In this document: piece after piece, positions 17,533 through 25,621 of the stretch
Numbering within the stretch: position 1 is the stretch's first letter
Layout of the letters: each line of letters opens with the position of its first letter
NCBI GenBank assembly: GCA_030638415.1
Contig: DAOWEO010000130.1
Coordinates: 1 to 34,114, forward strand
Origin: Bdellovibrionales bacterium
Lineage (GTDB): Bacteria; Bdellovibrionota; Bacteriovoracia; Bacteriovoracales; Bacteriovoracaceae
Length of the DNA: 34,114 bases
Direction: 5' to 3'
Translations under genes and position numbers: made by a program
Notes under the pieces: generated by a model
Told to the model about the DNA's origin: nothing
Seen by the model: only the letters and a program-made list of their open reading frames with translations
The model's database searches: none

Positions 17533-18585
17533 ATGGAAAAAATAGTTCTTGGTATTGAAACCAGTTGTGATGATACCTCACTGTGCCTACTTAAAAATGT
17601 TAGTGGCGGCTTCCCGGAAGTCCTAGGGCATCTTAGTTTTTGCCAGGAGCAGCTTTTAGCAAAATGGGGAGGAGTTGTTCCTGAAATTGCAGCAAGAAAC
17701 CACCTTGCCAAGCTAGCCCCCCTGTTAAAAGAATTATTATTAGATGCTCAAATCTCACTAAATAAAATTTCAACAATCGGGGTTACTACTCACCCTGGCC
17801 TTTTAGGTCCCTTGCTAACAGGAATAAATGCAGCGAAGACAATTGCCTTGCGCCATCAGGTTCCCATTATTGCAGTAAACCACCTCTTTGCTCATTTAGA
17901 GGCAATTCATCTAACTGAAAAAATTTCATATCCATATATTGGCCTACTTGTAAGTGGTGGACATAGTATCTACTTTCTTGTTTCAGATATTAACTCTTTT
18001 GAGGTACTAGGCTCCACTATTGACGATGCAGCAGGTGAAGCTTTTGATAAAGGTGGAAAGCTTTTAGGATTAGGCTATCCAGCAGGACGGATTATTGATC
18101 AAAGAGCAAAAAATGGTGTCACAAGCGAGTTTAAGTTTCCTATAGGGCTTAAGCACTCCAAAGATTGCAGGCTAAGCTTCTCCGGCGTGAAAAGCTCCTT
18201 ACGTACCCTACTAGATAAAAATAAAATTGACCTTGAACGTGATATAGACAATATATGTTACGCCTATCAAGATGCCATTATTGAAGCATTGGCCATTAAG
18301 TTATCCTTTGCTATTGAAGAAGTTAAAAAAAGAGATCATAGGATGACCCATCTCCCAATCGTAGTAGGTGGTGGTGTTGCCTGTAATTCTAAACTTAGAA
18401 CAGTACTAAAAGCTGCTCACCAAGATATTCATTTTGTAAAACCAGAGTACTGTACTGACAACGGTGCTATGATTGCCAACTATGCCCTCAGACATCCAGA
18501 GCAAGAAGTTTCATATCCTGAAAATCTCTATTTAGATGCAAGAGGTAAATTTCTAAATAAGCTAACACAAGACCAAATCAGATAA
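17533..18585 (+). CDS. tsaD: tRNA threonylcarbamoyladenosine transferase TsaD
   Basis: A 350-residue ASKHA-fold protein of usual length. With TsaB, TsaC and TsaE it makes t6A at position 37 of tRNAs reading ANN codons. Visible are the N-terminal phosphate loop IVLGIETSCDDTS, the metal-binding histidines in NHLFAHLEA near residues 117-121, LLVSGGHS near 138, DDAAGEAFDKG near 168 and VVGGGVACN near 275. It sits in a six-gene run with rsmA and smpB. None of tsaB, tsaC or tsaE is in the window. The Shine-Dalgarno match is weak; translation may be coupled to the ExbD gene, which stops five bases before. Confidence 0.97.
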   Translation: MEKIVLGIETSCDDTSLCLLKNVSGGFPEVLGHLSFCQEQLLAKWGGVVPEIAARNHLAKLAPLLKELLLDAQISLNKISTIGVTTHPGLLGPLLTGINAAKTIALRHQVPIIAVNHLFAHLEAIHLTEKISYPYIGLLVSGGHSIYFLVSDINSFEVLGSTIDDAAGEAFDKGGKLLGLGYPAGRIIDQRAKNGVTSEFKFPIGLKHSKDCRLSFSGVKSSLRTLLDKNKIDLERDIDNICYAYQDAIIEALAIKLSFAIEEVKKRDHRMTHLPIVVGGGVACNSKLRTVLKAAHQDIHFVKPEYCTDNGAMIANYALRHPEQEVSYPENLYLDARGKFLNKLTQDQIR

Positions 18586-18599
18586 CCTGAGGAGCTCCC

Positions 18600-19409
18600 A
18601 TGCAACTACCCTATGCAGATAAAAGTTTTGGGCAGCACTTTCTTAATGACCAAGAAGTTATACAAGATATCACTCAGGACCATTTAGCTAGTGCATCTGG
18701 AATTATAGAGATTGGCCCGGGGCCTGGAATCCTAACAAAAATACTCAGTAACAATGATGTTCCACTCCACGTAATAGAGATGGACCTACGTTTTCGTCCC
18801 TACCTAGAAGAAATACTCAGTGAAGATCAGATAACTTTTGATGACGCACTTGCCGTCAACCTTACAACGTATATCTCTGACCGCTTTTCAAACAGTGAAC
18901 AAGAGAACCTATGGCTTGTCTCGAACTTACCATACAATATAAGTGTTCCTCTCACTCTAACTTTTTTAAAGCACCCTGAAATAAAATATATGACACTTAT
19001 GTTTCAAAAAGAGGTCGGTGAAAAAATTTTAAATCATAAAAAGAAGGTAAATAATAACTCTCTCTATACTCTCTGTTCAAATTTCTTTGAAATTTCTGAA
19101 TTAGCTATTGTACCACCTGAATCTTTCACTCCTCCACCAAAAGTTGATTCAATAGTTCTAAGTTTTAAGCGTAAAAAGAATCCAGTAATATCAATTGAAG
19201 GTTTCAAACCTTTTGAGCGTTTTTTACGCAATCTATTTCAACACAAAAGAAAGCAGATTCAAAAAGTACTAAAAAATAGTTATCCAGTAGAAAATATAAG
19301 GCCAGCTCTAGAAACTAGCCATATTGACTCGACACTTAGAGCAGAAAAGTTAACAATGGATCAGGTATATGATCTCTATAAAAACTTACTAGGCGACTCG
19401 CAAGGATAA
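18600..19409 (+). CDS. rsmA: 16S rRNA dimethyladenosine transferase RsmA (KsgA)
   Basis: A 269-residue SAM-dependent methyltransferase that dimethylates two adjacent adenosines in the last hairpin of 16S rRNA during small-subunit maturation. Motifs in order: FGQHFLND (residues 10-17), the SAM-binding IEIGPGPGILT near 39, and the catalytic NLPYNISVP near 104. The C-terminal rRNA-contacting domain has LFQHKRKQIQKVLK near 218. GAGGAG precedes the ATG. It is one base from smpB, consistent with coupled expression of a ribosome-maturation and ribosome-rescue pair. Confidence 0.97.
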   Translation: MQLPYADKSFGQHFLNDQEVIQDITQDHLASASGIIEIGPGPGILTKILSNNDVPLHVIEMDLRFRPYLEEILSEDQITFDDALAVNLTTYISDRFSNSEQENLWLVSNLPYNISVPLTLTFLKHPEIKYMTLMFQKEVGEKILNHKKKVNNNSLYTLCSNFFEISELAIVPPESFTPPPKVDSIVLSFKRKKNPVISIEGFKPFERFLRNLFQHKRKQIQKVLKNSYPVENIRPALETSHIDSTLRAEKLTMDQVYDLYKNLLGDSQG

Positions 19410-19410
19410 T

Positions 19411-19860
19411 ATGGCCATTAAAATTATTGCAAAAAATAAGAAAGCCTTTTTTGACTACTTTATTGAGCACAAATATGAAGCCGGAATAATGTTAAAAGGC
19501 ACGGAGATTAAAAGTCTGCGTCTTGGAAAAGTATCGCTACCTGAATCCTTTGTACAAATAGATAAAAAAGGAGAGGTTTGGTTGACCAATATGACTATTC
19601 CTCATTATGAATTTGGTAACCAATTTAACCATGATGAAACCAGAAAAAGAAAACTACTGCTTAATACAAAAGAGATCGAGAAAATTATACTAGAGGTAAA
19701 AAAGCAAAACCTCACCATAATTCCGACTATGATATACTTTAAAAAATCACTCGTTAAAATAGAAATAGGCTTAGGTAAAGGTAAAAAATCTTACGATAAG
19801 AGACACGACCAAGCCAAAAAAGATGTAGAGCGTAAATTACAGCGTGGCTCTTACGAGTGA
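19411..19860 (+). CDS. smpB: SsrA-binding protein SmpB
   Basis: A 149-residue RNA-binding protein that delivers tmRNA to stalled ribosomes for trans-translation. It has the conserved core (AGIMLKGTEIKSLR near residue 24, then PHYEFGN) and the late basic block GLGKGKKSYDKRHDQAKKD near 117, followed by a short basic tail that enters the decoding centre. AAGGA precedes the ATG. Its last 10 bases overlap the end of the convergent exchanger gene. I found no ssrA gene in the window. Confidence 0.97.
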   Translation: MAIKIIAKNKKAFFDYFIEHKYEAGIMLKGTEIKSLRLGKVSLPESFVQIDKKGEVWLTNMTIPHYEFGNQFNHDETRKRKLLLNTKEIEKIILEVKKQNLTIIPTMIYFKKSLVKIEIGLGKGKKSYDKRHDQAKKDVERKLQRGSYE

Positions 19861-20783
19861 ACTAACCACCAATAAACAATACCTCCATAGATTCCTAAAA
19901 AAGATATTCCATGAAGTTTTCCAATTTTATCTGTAATAAAACGTACGGCTAAAAAGTATAAAGCAATGCCTAATAGAATTGTAAATTCTATCGTGAAATC
20001 ATTTTTTATCTCAATATCATAAAGACCTAAAGATCCCAGAACAAAAGCTATATTAAAAATATTAGATCCCAATATATTTCCAATGATTAGGTTCACATCC
20101 TTTTTTTTCTTACATGCGATAAGTGCTGTCATTAGTTCTGGAAAAGAGGTTCCAAAAGCAACGACAACAGCGGAAAGAACATATTCAGAAAGTCCAAAGC
20201 TAACTCCAATTGATTTTCCGGCACTAACCAAAAGCTCTCCCCCCCCATATAAAAGAGCAAAGCCAACCAGCATTAAAATTGGAGCAGTCCATGAAAGATC
20301 TGTTTTAATACGTTCTGCATTACTATGCTTCTGCTCTTTTCTCATTCTTGAAAAAGTAAAATAGAGATACACTGCAAAAAATATTACAAGTACTAACGAG
20401 GATGGCCAAGAAAAACTTCTCTGTAACAAAGCACCAATCAGTAGCAGTGTAATAATAGTATGAAAGATAAACTGCTCTAATAGATCCTTTGATTTAATCA
20501 TAATAGGAACAAGTAAAAGAGAGATGCCTAAAATTAAAAATATATTACTAATATTAGACCCGACAATATTACCTAATGCTATTTCAGGAGCACCACGGTA
20601 ACAGGCAAGCTGAGAAACGAAAAACTCTGGTAAAGATGTTCCAAATCCTACTAATAACACACCTATAACTAATGGAGAGAGGTGAAAGAATTTCCCAATT
20701 ACTTCTGCCTGTTCCAAGGCTATTTCTGCTCCGTAATACAGCAGAATAAATGAGAGCAAAAGTAGTAAAACTTGAATTGTCAT
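19851..20783 (-). CDS. Na+/Ca2+ exchanger-type carrier (CaCA family, YrbG-like)
   Basis: A 310-residue protein with about ten membrane helices in two inverted halves. Each half carries the cation-binding repeat: GFGTSLPEFFVS with GNIVGSNISNI in the first, and AFGTSFPELMTA with GNILGSNIFNI in the second. These are the alpha repeats of the CaCA superfamily, with the acidic Glu in each. Length and plan fit bacterial YrbG-type proteins. The exchanged ion is probably Ca2+ against Na+ or H+, but this cannot be read from sequence. It is divergent from the four-helix membrane protein at 20845, and its end overlaps smpB by 10 bases. Confidence 0.92.
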   Translation of the reverse strand: MTIQVLLLLLSFILLYYGAEIALEQAEVIGKFFHLSPLVIGVLLVGFGTSLPEFFVSQLACYRGAPEIALGNIVGSNISNIFLILGISLLLVPIMIKSKDLLEQFIFHTIITLLLIGALLQRSFSWPSSLVLVIFFAVYLYFTFSRMRKEQKHSNAERIKTDLSWTAPILMLVGFALLYGGGELLVSAGKSIGVSFGLSEYVLSAVVVAFGTSFPELMTALIACKKKKDVNLIIGNILGSNIFNIAFVLGSLGLYDIEIKNDFTIEFTILLGIALYFLAVRFITDKIGKLHGISFLGIYGGIVYWWLVHS

Positions 20784-20807
20784 ATAAAGGTCCTCGCTCT
20801 AAACTAT

Positions 20808-20831
20808 TTATATATCTTACGAAGTATATAA
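20808..20831. promoter_or_regulatory. AT-rich imperfect palindrome in a divergent promoter region
   Basis: TTATATA (20808-20814) and TATATAA (20825-20831) flank CTTACGAAG, itself a small inverted repeat. It sits midway in the 61-base gap between the divergent exchanger and membrane-protein genes, where both promoters must lie, so it is a candidate operator. Confidence 0.35.
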
Positions 20832-20844
20832 GGAGATCAGCAGT

Positions 20845-21378
20845 ATGAACAATTTTATTACTAAGATGGGAGAGAAAAAGTTCCGCTACCTGAGTGCTCT
20901 TTTCTGCTTATTAGGTGACATACTACTAGCAATTTATATTCTAATAATATTTACTAACTTTGATAAATTTCAAATTCTTTTTAAGCAAACCCTTAATTTA
21001 ATGGGTATACAAGCCTCCCATTTTAGCCCCGACCTTATTCGTGCACAATTTTCAATGATGAAAAGTTCACTAGGATTAATGTTAGCTGGCTTTCTTTTCA
21101 TACATCTAATTGTCTATATTTTGCATATTGCAAAAAAATCATCTGCAACAAATTATATTAAAATGACATTAATATTAACTATTCCAACAAGTGCTTATTT
21201 CATTTACGAAGCATGGTCAATTAGTAAGATTTTTTCCTTACTTTTTTTACTTCAAGTACCACTATATATTTTCAGTTACCAAGGAATTAAGTTGTTCCAT
21301 CAAGATCCGCACCACCTGAAAAGCAAGGAACTAAAAAAGTATCCCGATCAGCTCCCACCCAAGTTGGGAGGGGTCTAA
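20845..21378 (+). CDS. Unknown four-helix membrane protein
   Basis: A 177-residue protein that I do not recognise. It has four hydrophobic segments (about residues 14-40, 72-94, 102-122 and 126-146) and a hydrophilic tail rich in Lys, His and Pro. The ATG is preceded by AAGGAG, which supports real translation. Its last 92 bases, which encode the tail, lie antisense to the end of the DUF429-like gene. A CTCCCA/TGGGAG hairpin (21352-21370) sits just before its stop. It is divergent from the exchanger gene and could share its regulation. Confidence 0.65.
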   Translation: MNNFITKMGEKKFRYLSALFCLLGDILLAIYILIIFTNFDKFQILFKQTLNLMGIQASHFSPDLIRAQFSMMKSSLGLMLAGFLFIHLIVYILHIAKKSSATNYIKMTLILTIPTSAYFIYEAWSISKIFSLLFLLQVPLYIFSYQGIKLFHQDPHHLKSKELKKYPDQLPPKLGGV

Positions 21379-22267
21379 CTGACTGCAATAGTGACTGCTG
21401 CCCAATTACCGATAGGATAAATGAATTAAAGGCGCGAGGAGAGCTAACTAATAGCTCTAAATCCTTATCATAGATAAATAACTTAAAGTGCTTTTCAATC
21501 TCACGAATAATGGTTCTACGTGCATCATTACTTCCCTCAAAATCATTTAGATGTTCTAGATCCCTTTTCATTATTATCTTACTACGTAGCAACTCTGTTA
21601 AGCAGAGTAATGCTTGGCTCTCATATATTTTAAGGTAAGCAGGGAAATGTTTTTTTAGATAGAGAAACCTAGAAAGAACCATAAAAGAACTTGTCCCAAA
21701 AGAGTCATATGAGAATTTAAATAAACCAAGTAGTGCATCGTAATAATATTTCCAAACCCAATAATCAACTGGTCTATTCCAGTAGGCTAAAAAGCCTTTT
21801 TTTAATCTACGTTTAAATGACTTACTCAGTAGTGGGTCAGTGGTTTTTTTATTAAAAATATCTTTATGAAAAACAAATGTATCATCTTTTACTCTGTCTC
21901 TTTCATATCCCTTAGGATTCTTTTTTATAACCTGCTCATCACTCTCAAGTAGTCCTGCAATACGTTTATTAATCTCCATTACGGAAGGATCAATACAATT
22001 ATCATTTCCAGGACACTCTAATGTACAAGTATGACAAGGAGGAAGAGTCAGAGGAGTATCAACTACCATTTTTGTTATATGATGATCAGTAACCCACTTT
22101 TTAATTGCCTCATTTCCATCTTTAGACTCTTCATCTTTTACCTGCAATAGTGACCTCAAAAACCATCTGTCACTACTTGGAAAGTACTCTAACAGTGAAA
22201 AGTAAAACTGATCTTTACGACCACCCTTTAGACTTACTCCTGCGATATTGATTTTGTCTTCACTCAT
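21287..22267 (-). CDS. DUF429-like protein with a Cys cluster
   Basis: A 326-residue soluble protein. The opening strand (INIAGVSLKGGRKDQFYFSL), the later MVVDTPLTLP motif near residue 69 and the LKIYESQALL segment resemble the RNase H-like DUF429 family, whose members are uncharacterised predicted nucleases. That match is from memory of the pattern and moderate. Straight after DTPLTLP comes C-x2-C-x3-C-x5-C (about residues 78-92), suited to a zinc or iron-sulfur site and not typical of the family as I know it. It is last in an operon after tdk, a UPRT-like gene and a GHMP kinase, six bases behind the kinase. Its final 92 bases overlap the convergent membrane-protein gene. Confidence 0.6.
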   Translation of the reverse strand: MSEDKINIAGVSLKGGRKDQFYFSLLEYFPSSDRWFLRSLLQVKDEESKDGNEAIKKWVTDHHITKMVVDTPLTLPPCHTCTLECPGNDNCIDPSVMEINKRIAGLLESDEQVIKKNPKGYERDRVKDDTFVFHKDIFNKKTTDPLLSKSFKRRLKKGFLAYWNRPVDYWVWKYYYDALLGLFKFSYDSFGTSSFMVLSRFLYLKKHFPAYLKIYESQALLCLTELLRSKIIMKRDLEHLNDFEGSNDARRTIIREIEKHFKLFIYDKDLELLVSSPRAFNSFILSVIGQQSLLQSVRPLPTWVGADRDTFLVPCFSGGADLDGTT

Positions 22268-22273
22268 CCTTTT

Positions 22274-23305
22274 TTATCCTTCTATAGGTGGATCTACTTT
22301 AAACTCTAACTTATCCATTTGATGCTCTTTTATAAATCTGGCTATAATATCTGAGCTAACCTCAGGATGAATAATTAAAAAGCACCCCCCTCCACCAGCT
22401 CCACATACTTTTAACCCTACATCATGTCCTTGCTCTAATAAATCATTTTTCAGATCACGCATCTCAACTGTCTCAATTTCACTAAATAGACTGGAGCGAA
22501 GTTCTCCCTCTTGGCGGATAATATCTAATAATTTATCTAGCTCACCTGCTATAATTGCTTGATAAGCCTGATTTGAGAGTGATGCAATTTGTTTGAGTCC
22601 AGTGACCACCTGTTCATCTTTTTTAAAAAAAGCTTGATATACTTCCCAGTTATTAATTGCTGAAAAACGACTCTTTCCTGAAAAAACTAAAGTAATGTTA
22701 GACTCTAAAGATTGCTTTAGTTCTGGTGTATAAAGCTGATGAACAATAACCTCACCAACATTTGCTTCCAAGGCGAGTACTCCTCCGTATAGAGCTGGAT
22801 AATAATCCTGATATCCCGTTGGCCCGCAATTTAAAAACCTTGCTTCTATATCCATAACAACTTTCAACATTTTTGAGCGATCTAACTGATAACTTAAGTA
22901 ATCACTCATTGCTTGCATAAAAGTAATACCCATTGCAGATGATCCCCCCAATCCAGATCCTGCCGGAGCACCAGATGCTAACTCGATAACCATACCCTCA
23001 AGCTGGATCGCTGATGGATTAAAATAATTCATCAGCTGCACTAAAAAAGACATCTCTTGAAAGTGATCCGAAAATATATTTTGTTTTGTAAATTCTGTAA
23101 TTTGATATTGATATTTTTTATTATAATCTTGTGAAATAATTGTTAGGCCAGTATGTGTGGACTTCGTAATTTTCACCTGTGCTTTTAACGAGGTTGCGAC
23201 ATTAATCGTAAACACATTATCTAAAATTAGATTAATGGGGTGAATATCAAGAGTTCCCCCAACTAAATCAACTCGAACACTTCCTTGGTTCACTGTCGGT
23301 ACCAT
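22274..23305 (-). CDS. GHMP-family small-molecule kinase
   Basis: A 343-residue cytoplasmic kinase. The three GHMP motifs are visible: RVDLVGGTLDIHP near residue 11, the phosphate loop GSGLGGSSAMG near 116, and KVCGAGGGGCFLI near 317. The segment NCGPTGYQDYYPALYGG recalls the HddA/fucokinase group of sugar kinases, so the substrate may be a sugar or sugar phosphate, but homoserine- or mevalonate-type substrates cannot be excluded. It lies 11 bases after a UPRT-like gene and six before a DUF429-like gene. A link to gmhA (heptose 7-phosphate) is possible but the genes are 7 kb apart and on opposite strands. Confidence 0.82.
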   Translation of the reverse strand: MVPTVNQGSVRVDLVGGTLDIHPINLILDNVFTINVATSLKAQVKITKSTHTGLTIISQDYNKKYQYQITEFTKQNIFSDHFQEMSFLVQLMNYFNPSAIQLEGMVIELASGAPAGSGLGGSSAMGITFMQAMSDYLSYQLDRSKMLKVVMDIEARFLNCGPTGYQDYYPALYGGVLALEANVGEVIVHQLYTPELKQSLESNITLVFSGKSRFSAINNWEVYQAFFKKDEQVVTGLKQIASLSNQAYQAIIAGELDKLLDIIRQEGELRSSLFSEIETVEMRDLKNDLLEQGHDVGLKVCGAGGGGCFLIIHPEVSSDIIARFIKEHQMDKLEFKVDPPIEG

Positions 23306-23316
23306 AATATCCCTTA

Positions 23317-24120
23317 TTAATTGTCTGTGTTATTTAATAACTCACCAATTCCACCTGCTCCAGGAACAATATACTGAGTTTCATTTAATCCTCGCTCTTT
23401 TTCCCAATACGTTCCAGGTATCGACTGCAAAACAGTATCAGTAGACAACCCTCGATCAAGTCGTATGGCAAACACCATAACATCAGGATGATGTTTTTTC
23501 ATATATGCCAAGTACTCAGGTGTAATAATTAAGTGCATGGCAATATATTGCTTGGCACTGCCTCCAACTGATTTTTTATATTGATCAACAACGTGAGACA
23601 TGCTGCCTCCGGTCGCTCCCATAGGATCAGGAAAAAGAACGATCGCACCTTCCTGCTCTCCACCAATTTTAGATCCAGAGTAATCAACTCCCACCACTTT
23701 TCCACTGTTATCAACTTTGCGATTAAGATAGATATGATCTTGCCTAATCAATTTAGAATTAAATAGTAAATTCAACTGATGAAAACATACATGAGAAGGG
23801 TAGGTTCCCGCTCTAGCAAGATCAACACTAATAAAACGCTGATTAAAGCTTAAAAAGTCTCCTTCTAAGAACCCGCCTAGGCGGGTTTCGATCTTATCTG
23901 GCACTACAGAGACAGTAGTATTTACGACTTCATGTAATAAAGCGATATACAACTGCTCTAAATAACTGTTAACCATGGGCATGACAGCTTGCGGGCTAGA
24001 TAGCACTGCAAGCATTCTAGAAAGATATGGATTAGAGAGAATGTGAATATTCTCTCCATATAAATGTTCTATTTCATTAGAGTTATAACTTGTATTTTTA
24101 TACTGACAGTCTTGTCCCAT
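23317..24120 (-). CDS. Divergent uracil phosphoribosyltransferase-family protein
   Basis: A 267-residue protein, about 60 longer than E. coli Upp (208). The PRPP loop FPDPMGATGGS near residue 168 and the base-binding loop RGLNETQYIVPGAGGIGE near the C-terminus are clear UPRT signatures. The upstream LARAG near residue 101 corresponds to LRAG of Upp. Two differences stand out: a longer middle segment between LARAG and the PRPP loop, and about 20 extra residues (from DRGLS to YWEKE) directly before the base-binding loop. UPRT makes UMP from uracil and PRPP; the changes near the base pocket leave room for a different base. It is in an operon with tdk, a GHMP kinase and a DUF429-like gene. Confidence 0.75.
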   Translation of the reverse strand: MGQDCQYKNTSYNSNEIEHLYGENIHILSNPYLSRMLAVLSSPQAVMPMVNSYLEQLYIALLHEVVNTTVSVVPDKIETRLGGFLEGDFLSFNQRFISVDLARAGTYPSHVCFHQLNLLFNSKLIRQDHIYLNRKVDNSGKVVGVDYSGSKIGGEQEGAIVLFPDPMGATGGSMSHVVDQYKKSVGGSAKQYIAMHLIITPEYLAYMKKHHPDVMVFAIRLDRGLSTDTVLQSIPGTYWEKERGLNETQYIVPGAGGIGELLNNTDN

Positions 24121-24149
24121 TTGTCCCCACTAGTAGTGAGCAGCTAAAA

Positions 24150-24779
24150 TTACTGGGCAGTCAAATCTTCTGCTCCCTCTGCTACTTCAATACTAGTATT
24201 ATACGCTAAAAGATCTTCATCATCAAAATAATCGAAGTGAGCACGGCAACGTGCTTCGTATTGATCAGTCTCACCAACTAGAACTTGGTCTCTGTTTTTA
24301 GCATTTTTACGATATGTCTTAGATGCAGGAGACCCACAAACAGTACAAACCGCGTGAACCTTCATGACCTCGTCAGCAATTGCCAGTAACTCAGGAATTG
24401 GACCAAATGGTTCGCCCTTATAATCTTGATCCAACCCTGCACAGATAACGCGAACTCCACGCCTTGCAAGCTTAGCAACAATCTTTACAATATTTGCATC
24501 AAAAAACTGGACTTCATCAATTGCCACAACACGCGTAGAATCAAAAACACGTGACAACAGCTCAACAGAGTCCTCAACAGGAGTGGCAGTAACTGTCTGA
24601 GCAGAGTGGCTAACGATATCATTTTTAGAATAACGGTCATCAATCCCTGGCTTAAAAGATTGAACCTTTAATCGACCAATCTGTGCTCGCCTAACTCGAC
24701 GAATAAGCTCTTCAGACTTTCCGGAAAACATTGGCCCGCAAACGACTTCGATATTTCCTGATAGATATCCTGACATCAT
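24150..24779 (-). CDS. tdk: Thymidine kinase (type II)
   Basis: A 209-residue enzyme making dTMP from thymidine and ATP. Present are the phosphate loop GPMFSGKS (residues 15-22), the Mg-site motif VAIDEVQFFD near 91, the GLDQDYKGEPFGP lasso near 114, and the zinc ligands CTVC near 146 and CRAH near 179, with His as the fourth ligand as in many TK1-type enzymes. Two ATG codons stand in tandem (24779 and 24776); AGGAGG is only one base from the first, so the second is probably used. It leads the operon with the UPRT-like gene 29 bases downstream. A salvage role fits a life on nucleosides from other cells. Confidence 0.96.
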   Translation of the reverse strand: MMSGYLSGNIEVVCGPMFSGKSEELIRRVRRAQIGRLKVQSFKPGIDDRYSKNDIVSHSAQTVTATPVEDSVELLSRVFDSTRVVAIDEVQFFDANIVKIVAKLARRGVRVICAGLDQDYKGEPFGPIPELLAIADEVMKVHAVCTVCGSPASKTYRKNAKNRDQVLVGETDQYEARCRAHFDYFDDEDLLAYNTSIEVAEGAEDLTAQ

Positions 24780-24821
24780 CCCTCCTAAACTTCATGTGTT
24801 AATTCTGTGTGTGTTAAGGCC

Positions 24822-24850
24822 ATAATGGCAAAACCGAGTGAAAAAGACAA
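24822..24850 (-). promoter_or_regulatory. Candidate promoter of the tdk operon
   Basis: On the minus strand TTGTCT (plus 24845-24850), 17 bases, then CATTAT (plus 24822-24827). Each box matches 4 of 6 consensus bases, at the right place before tdk. The -10 lies in a small GCCAT-A-ATGGC inverted repeat. Confidence 0.35.
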
Positions 24851-24940
24851 CTGTTGTAAGCAATGGCCAGAAAGTTCTACACACCTTTACAGAGTTTCAA
24901 GGAGATAAGTAATCAGCTATAAATAGGATTCAACTATCTA

Positions 24941-25615
24941 TTAAATAATATTTAAGTAGACGCCTAGTGTTAAACCAAAGAAGGTGAGTAAAAACCCAAA
25001 TATTAAAAATGGGGCCATCAATATAACAAAACTTTGTACCTTAGATAGTCCCAAATTATTACGTAGCCCAGCAAAAAAAATAAAGAAAAATGATATACGC
25101 TTAAGCAGAGTGCCAACAATTGGAATAATCAAAAAAAGATTGGATGTGAGAGTAGATGCCACCATTCTTTCTACACGCTCAGTCCTCCCTTTATCTGGAA
25201 TATTCACAGTAAAAAGCTCTAAAGAAAACAGAGTAATCATCTTCCAGAATTTTACAAAAACCCACGCTGATAGTGGAAAAAATACTGTTCCCAAAATAAC
25301 TGATAAGATAATCCACCTTTTAAACTCAAATATTTCAAAAGAGATAAATCCAGACAAAAATGTATCGTCATACAAATGCTGCATCTGATTAACAAAAGCG
25401 ATGCCTAATCTAATGCTCAATATAGAATAGATGGCATGCATAATTGCAAATGGCCAAGCACATGCAACGCTTTCAGCTAAGTGTAAAAATTGATATGGTT
25501 TTTCATTTAGTACAAACGTACCACTACCTTGCTCTTCAGCCTCTCTGACGGCGATGGCCATCTTAAAAGGTGAGAGCAAAGGTGTAATATAACTCATCCA
25601 AATACTTTTCATCAA
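24941..25615 (-). CDS. Yip1-like polytopic membrane protein
   Basis: A 224-residue protein with about five membrane helices. The plan (cytoplasmic N-terminus starting SYITPLLSPFKMAIAVREAE, then evenly spaced helices and loops) resembles bacterial Yip1-domain proteins, but the match is weak and the function unknown. Two ATG codons stand in tandem at 25615 and 25612. It is the last gene of the Gld-like ABC operon, six bases after the DUF4340-like gene, so it may be a membrane partner of that system. Confidence 0.65.
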   Translation of the reverse strand: MMKSIWMSYITPLLSPFKMAIAVREAEEQGSGTFVLNEKPYQFLHLAESVACAWPFAIMHAIYSILSIRLGIAFVNQMQHLYDDTFLSGFISFEIFEFKRWIILSVILGTVFFPLSAWVFVKFWKMITLFSLELFTVNIPDKGRTERVERMVASTLTSNLFLIIPIVGTLLKRISFFFIFFAGLRNNLGLSKVQSFVILMAPFLIFGFLLTFFGLTLGVYLNII

Positions 25616-25621
25616 TAATAC

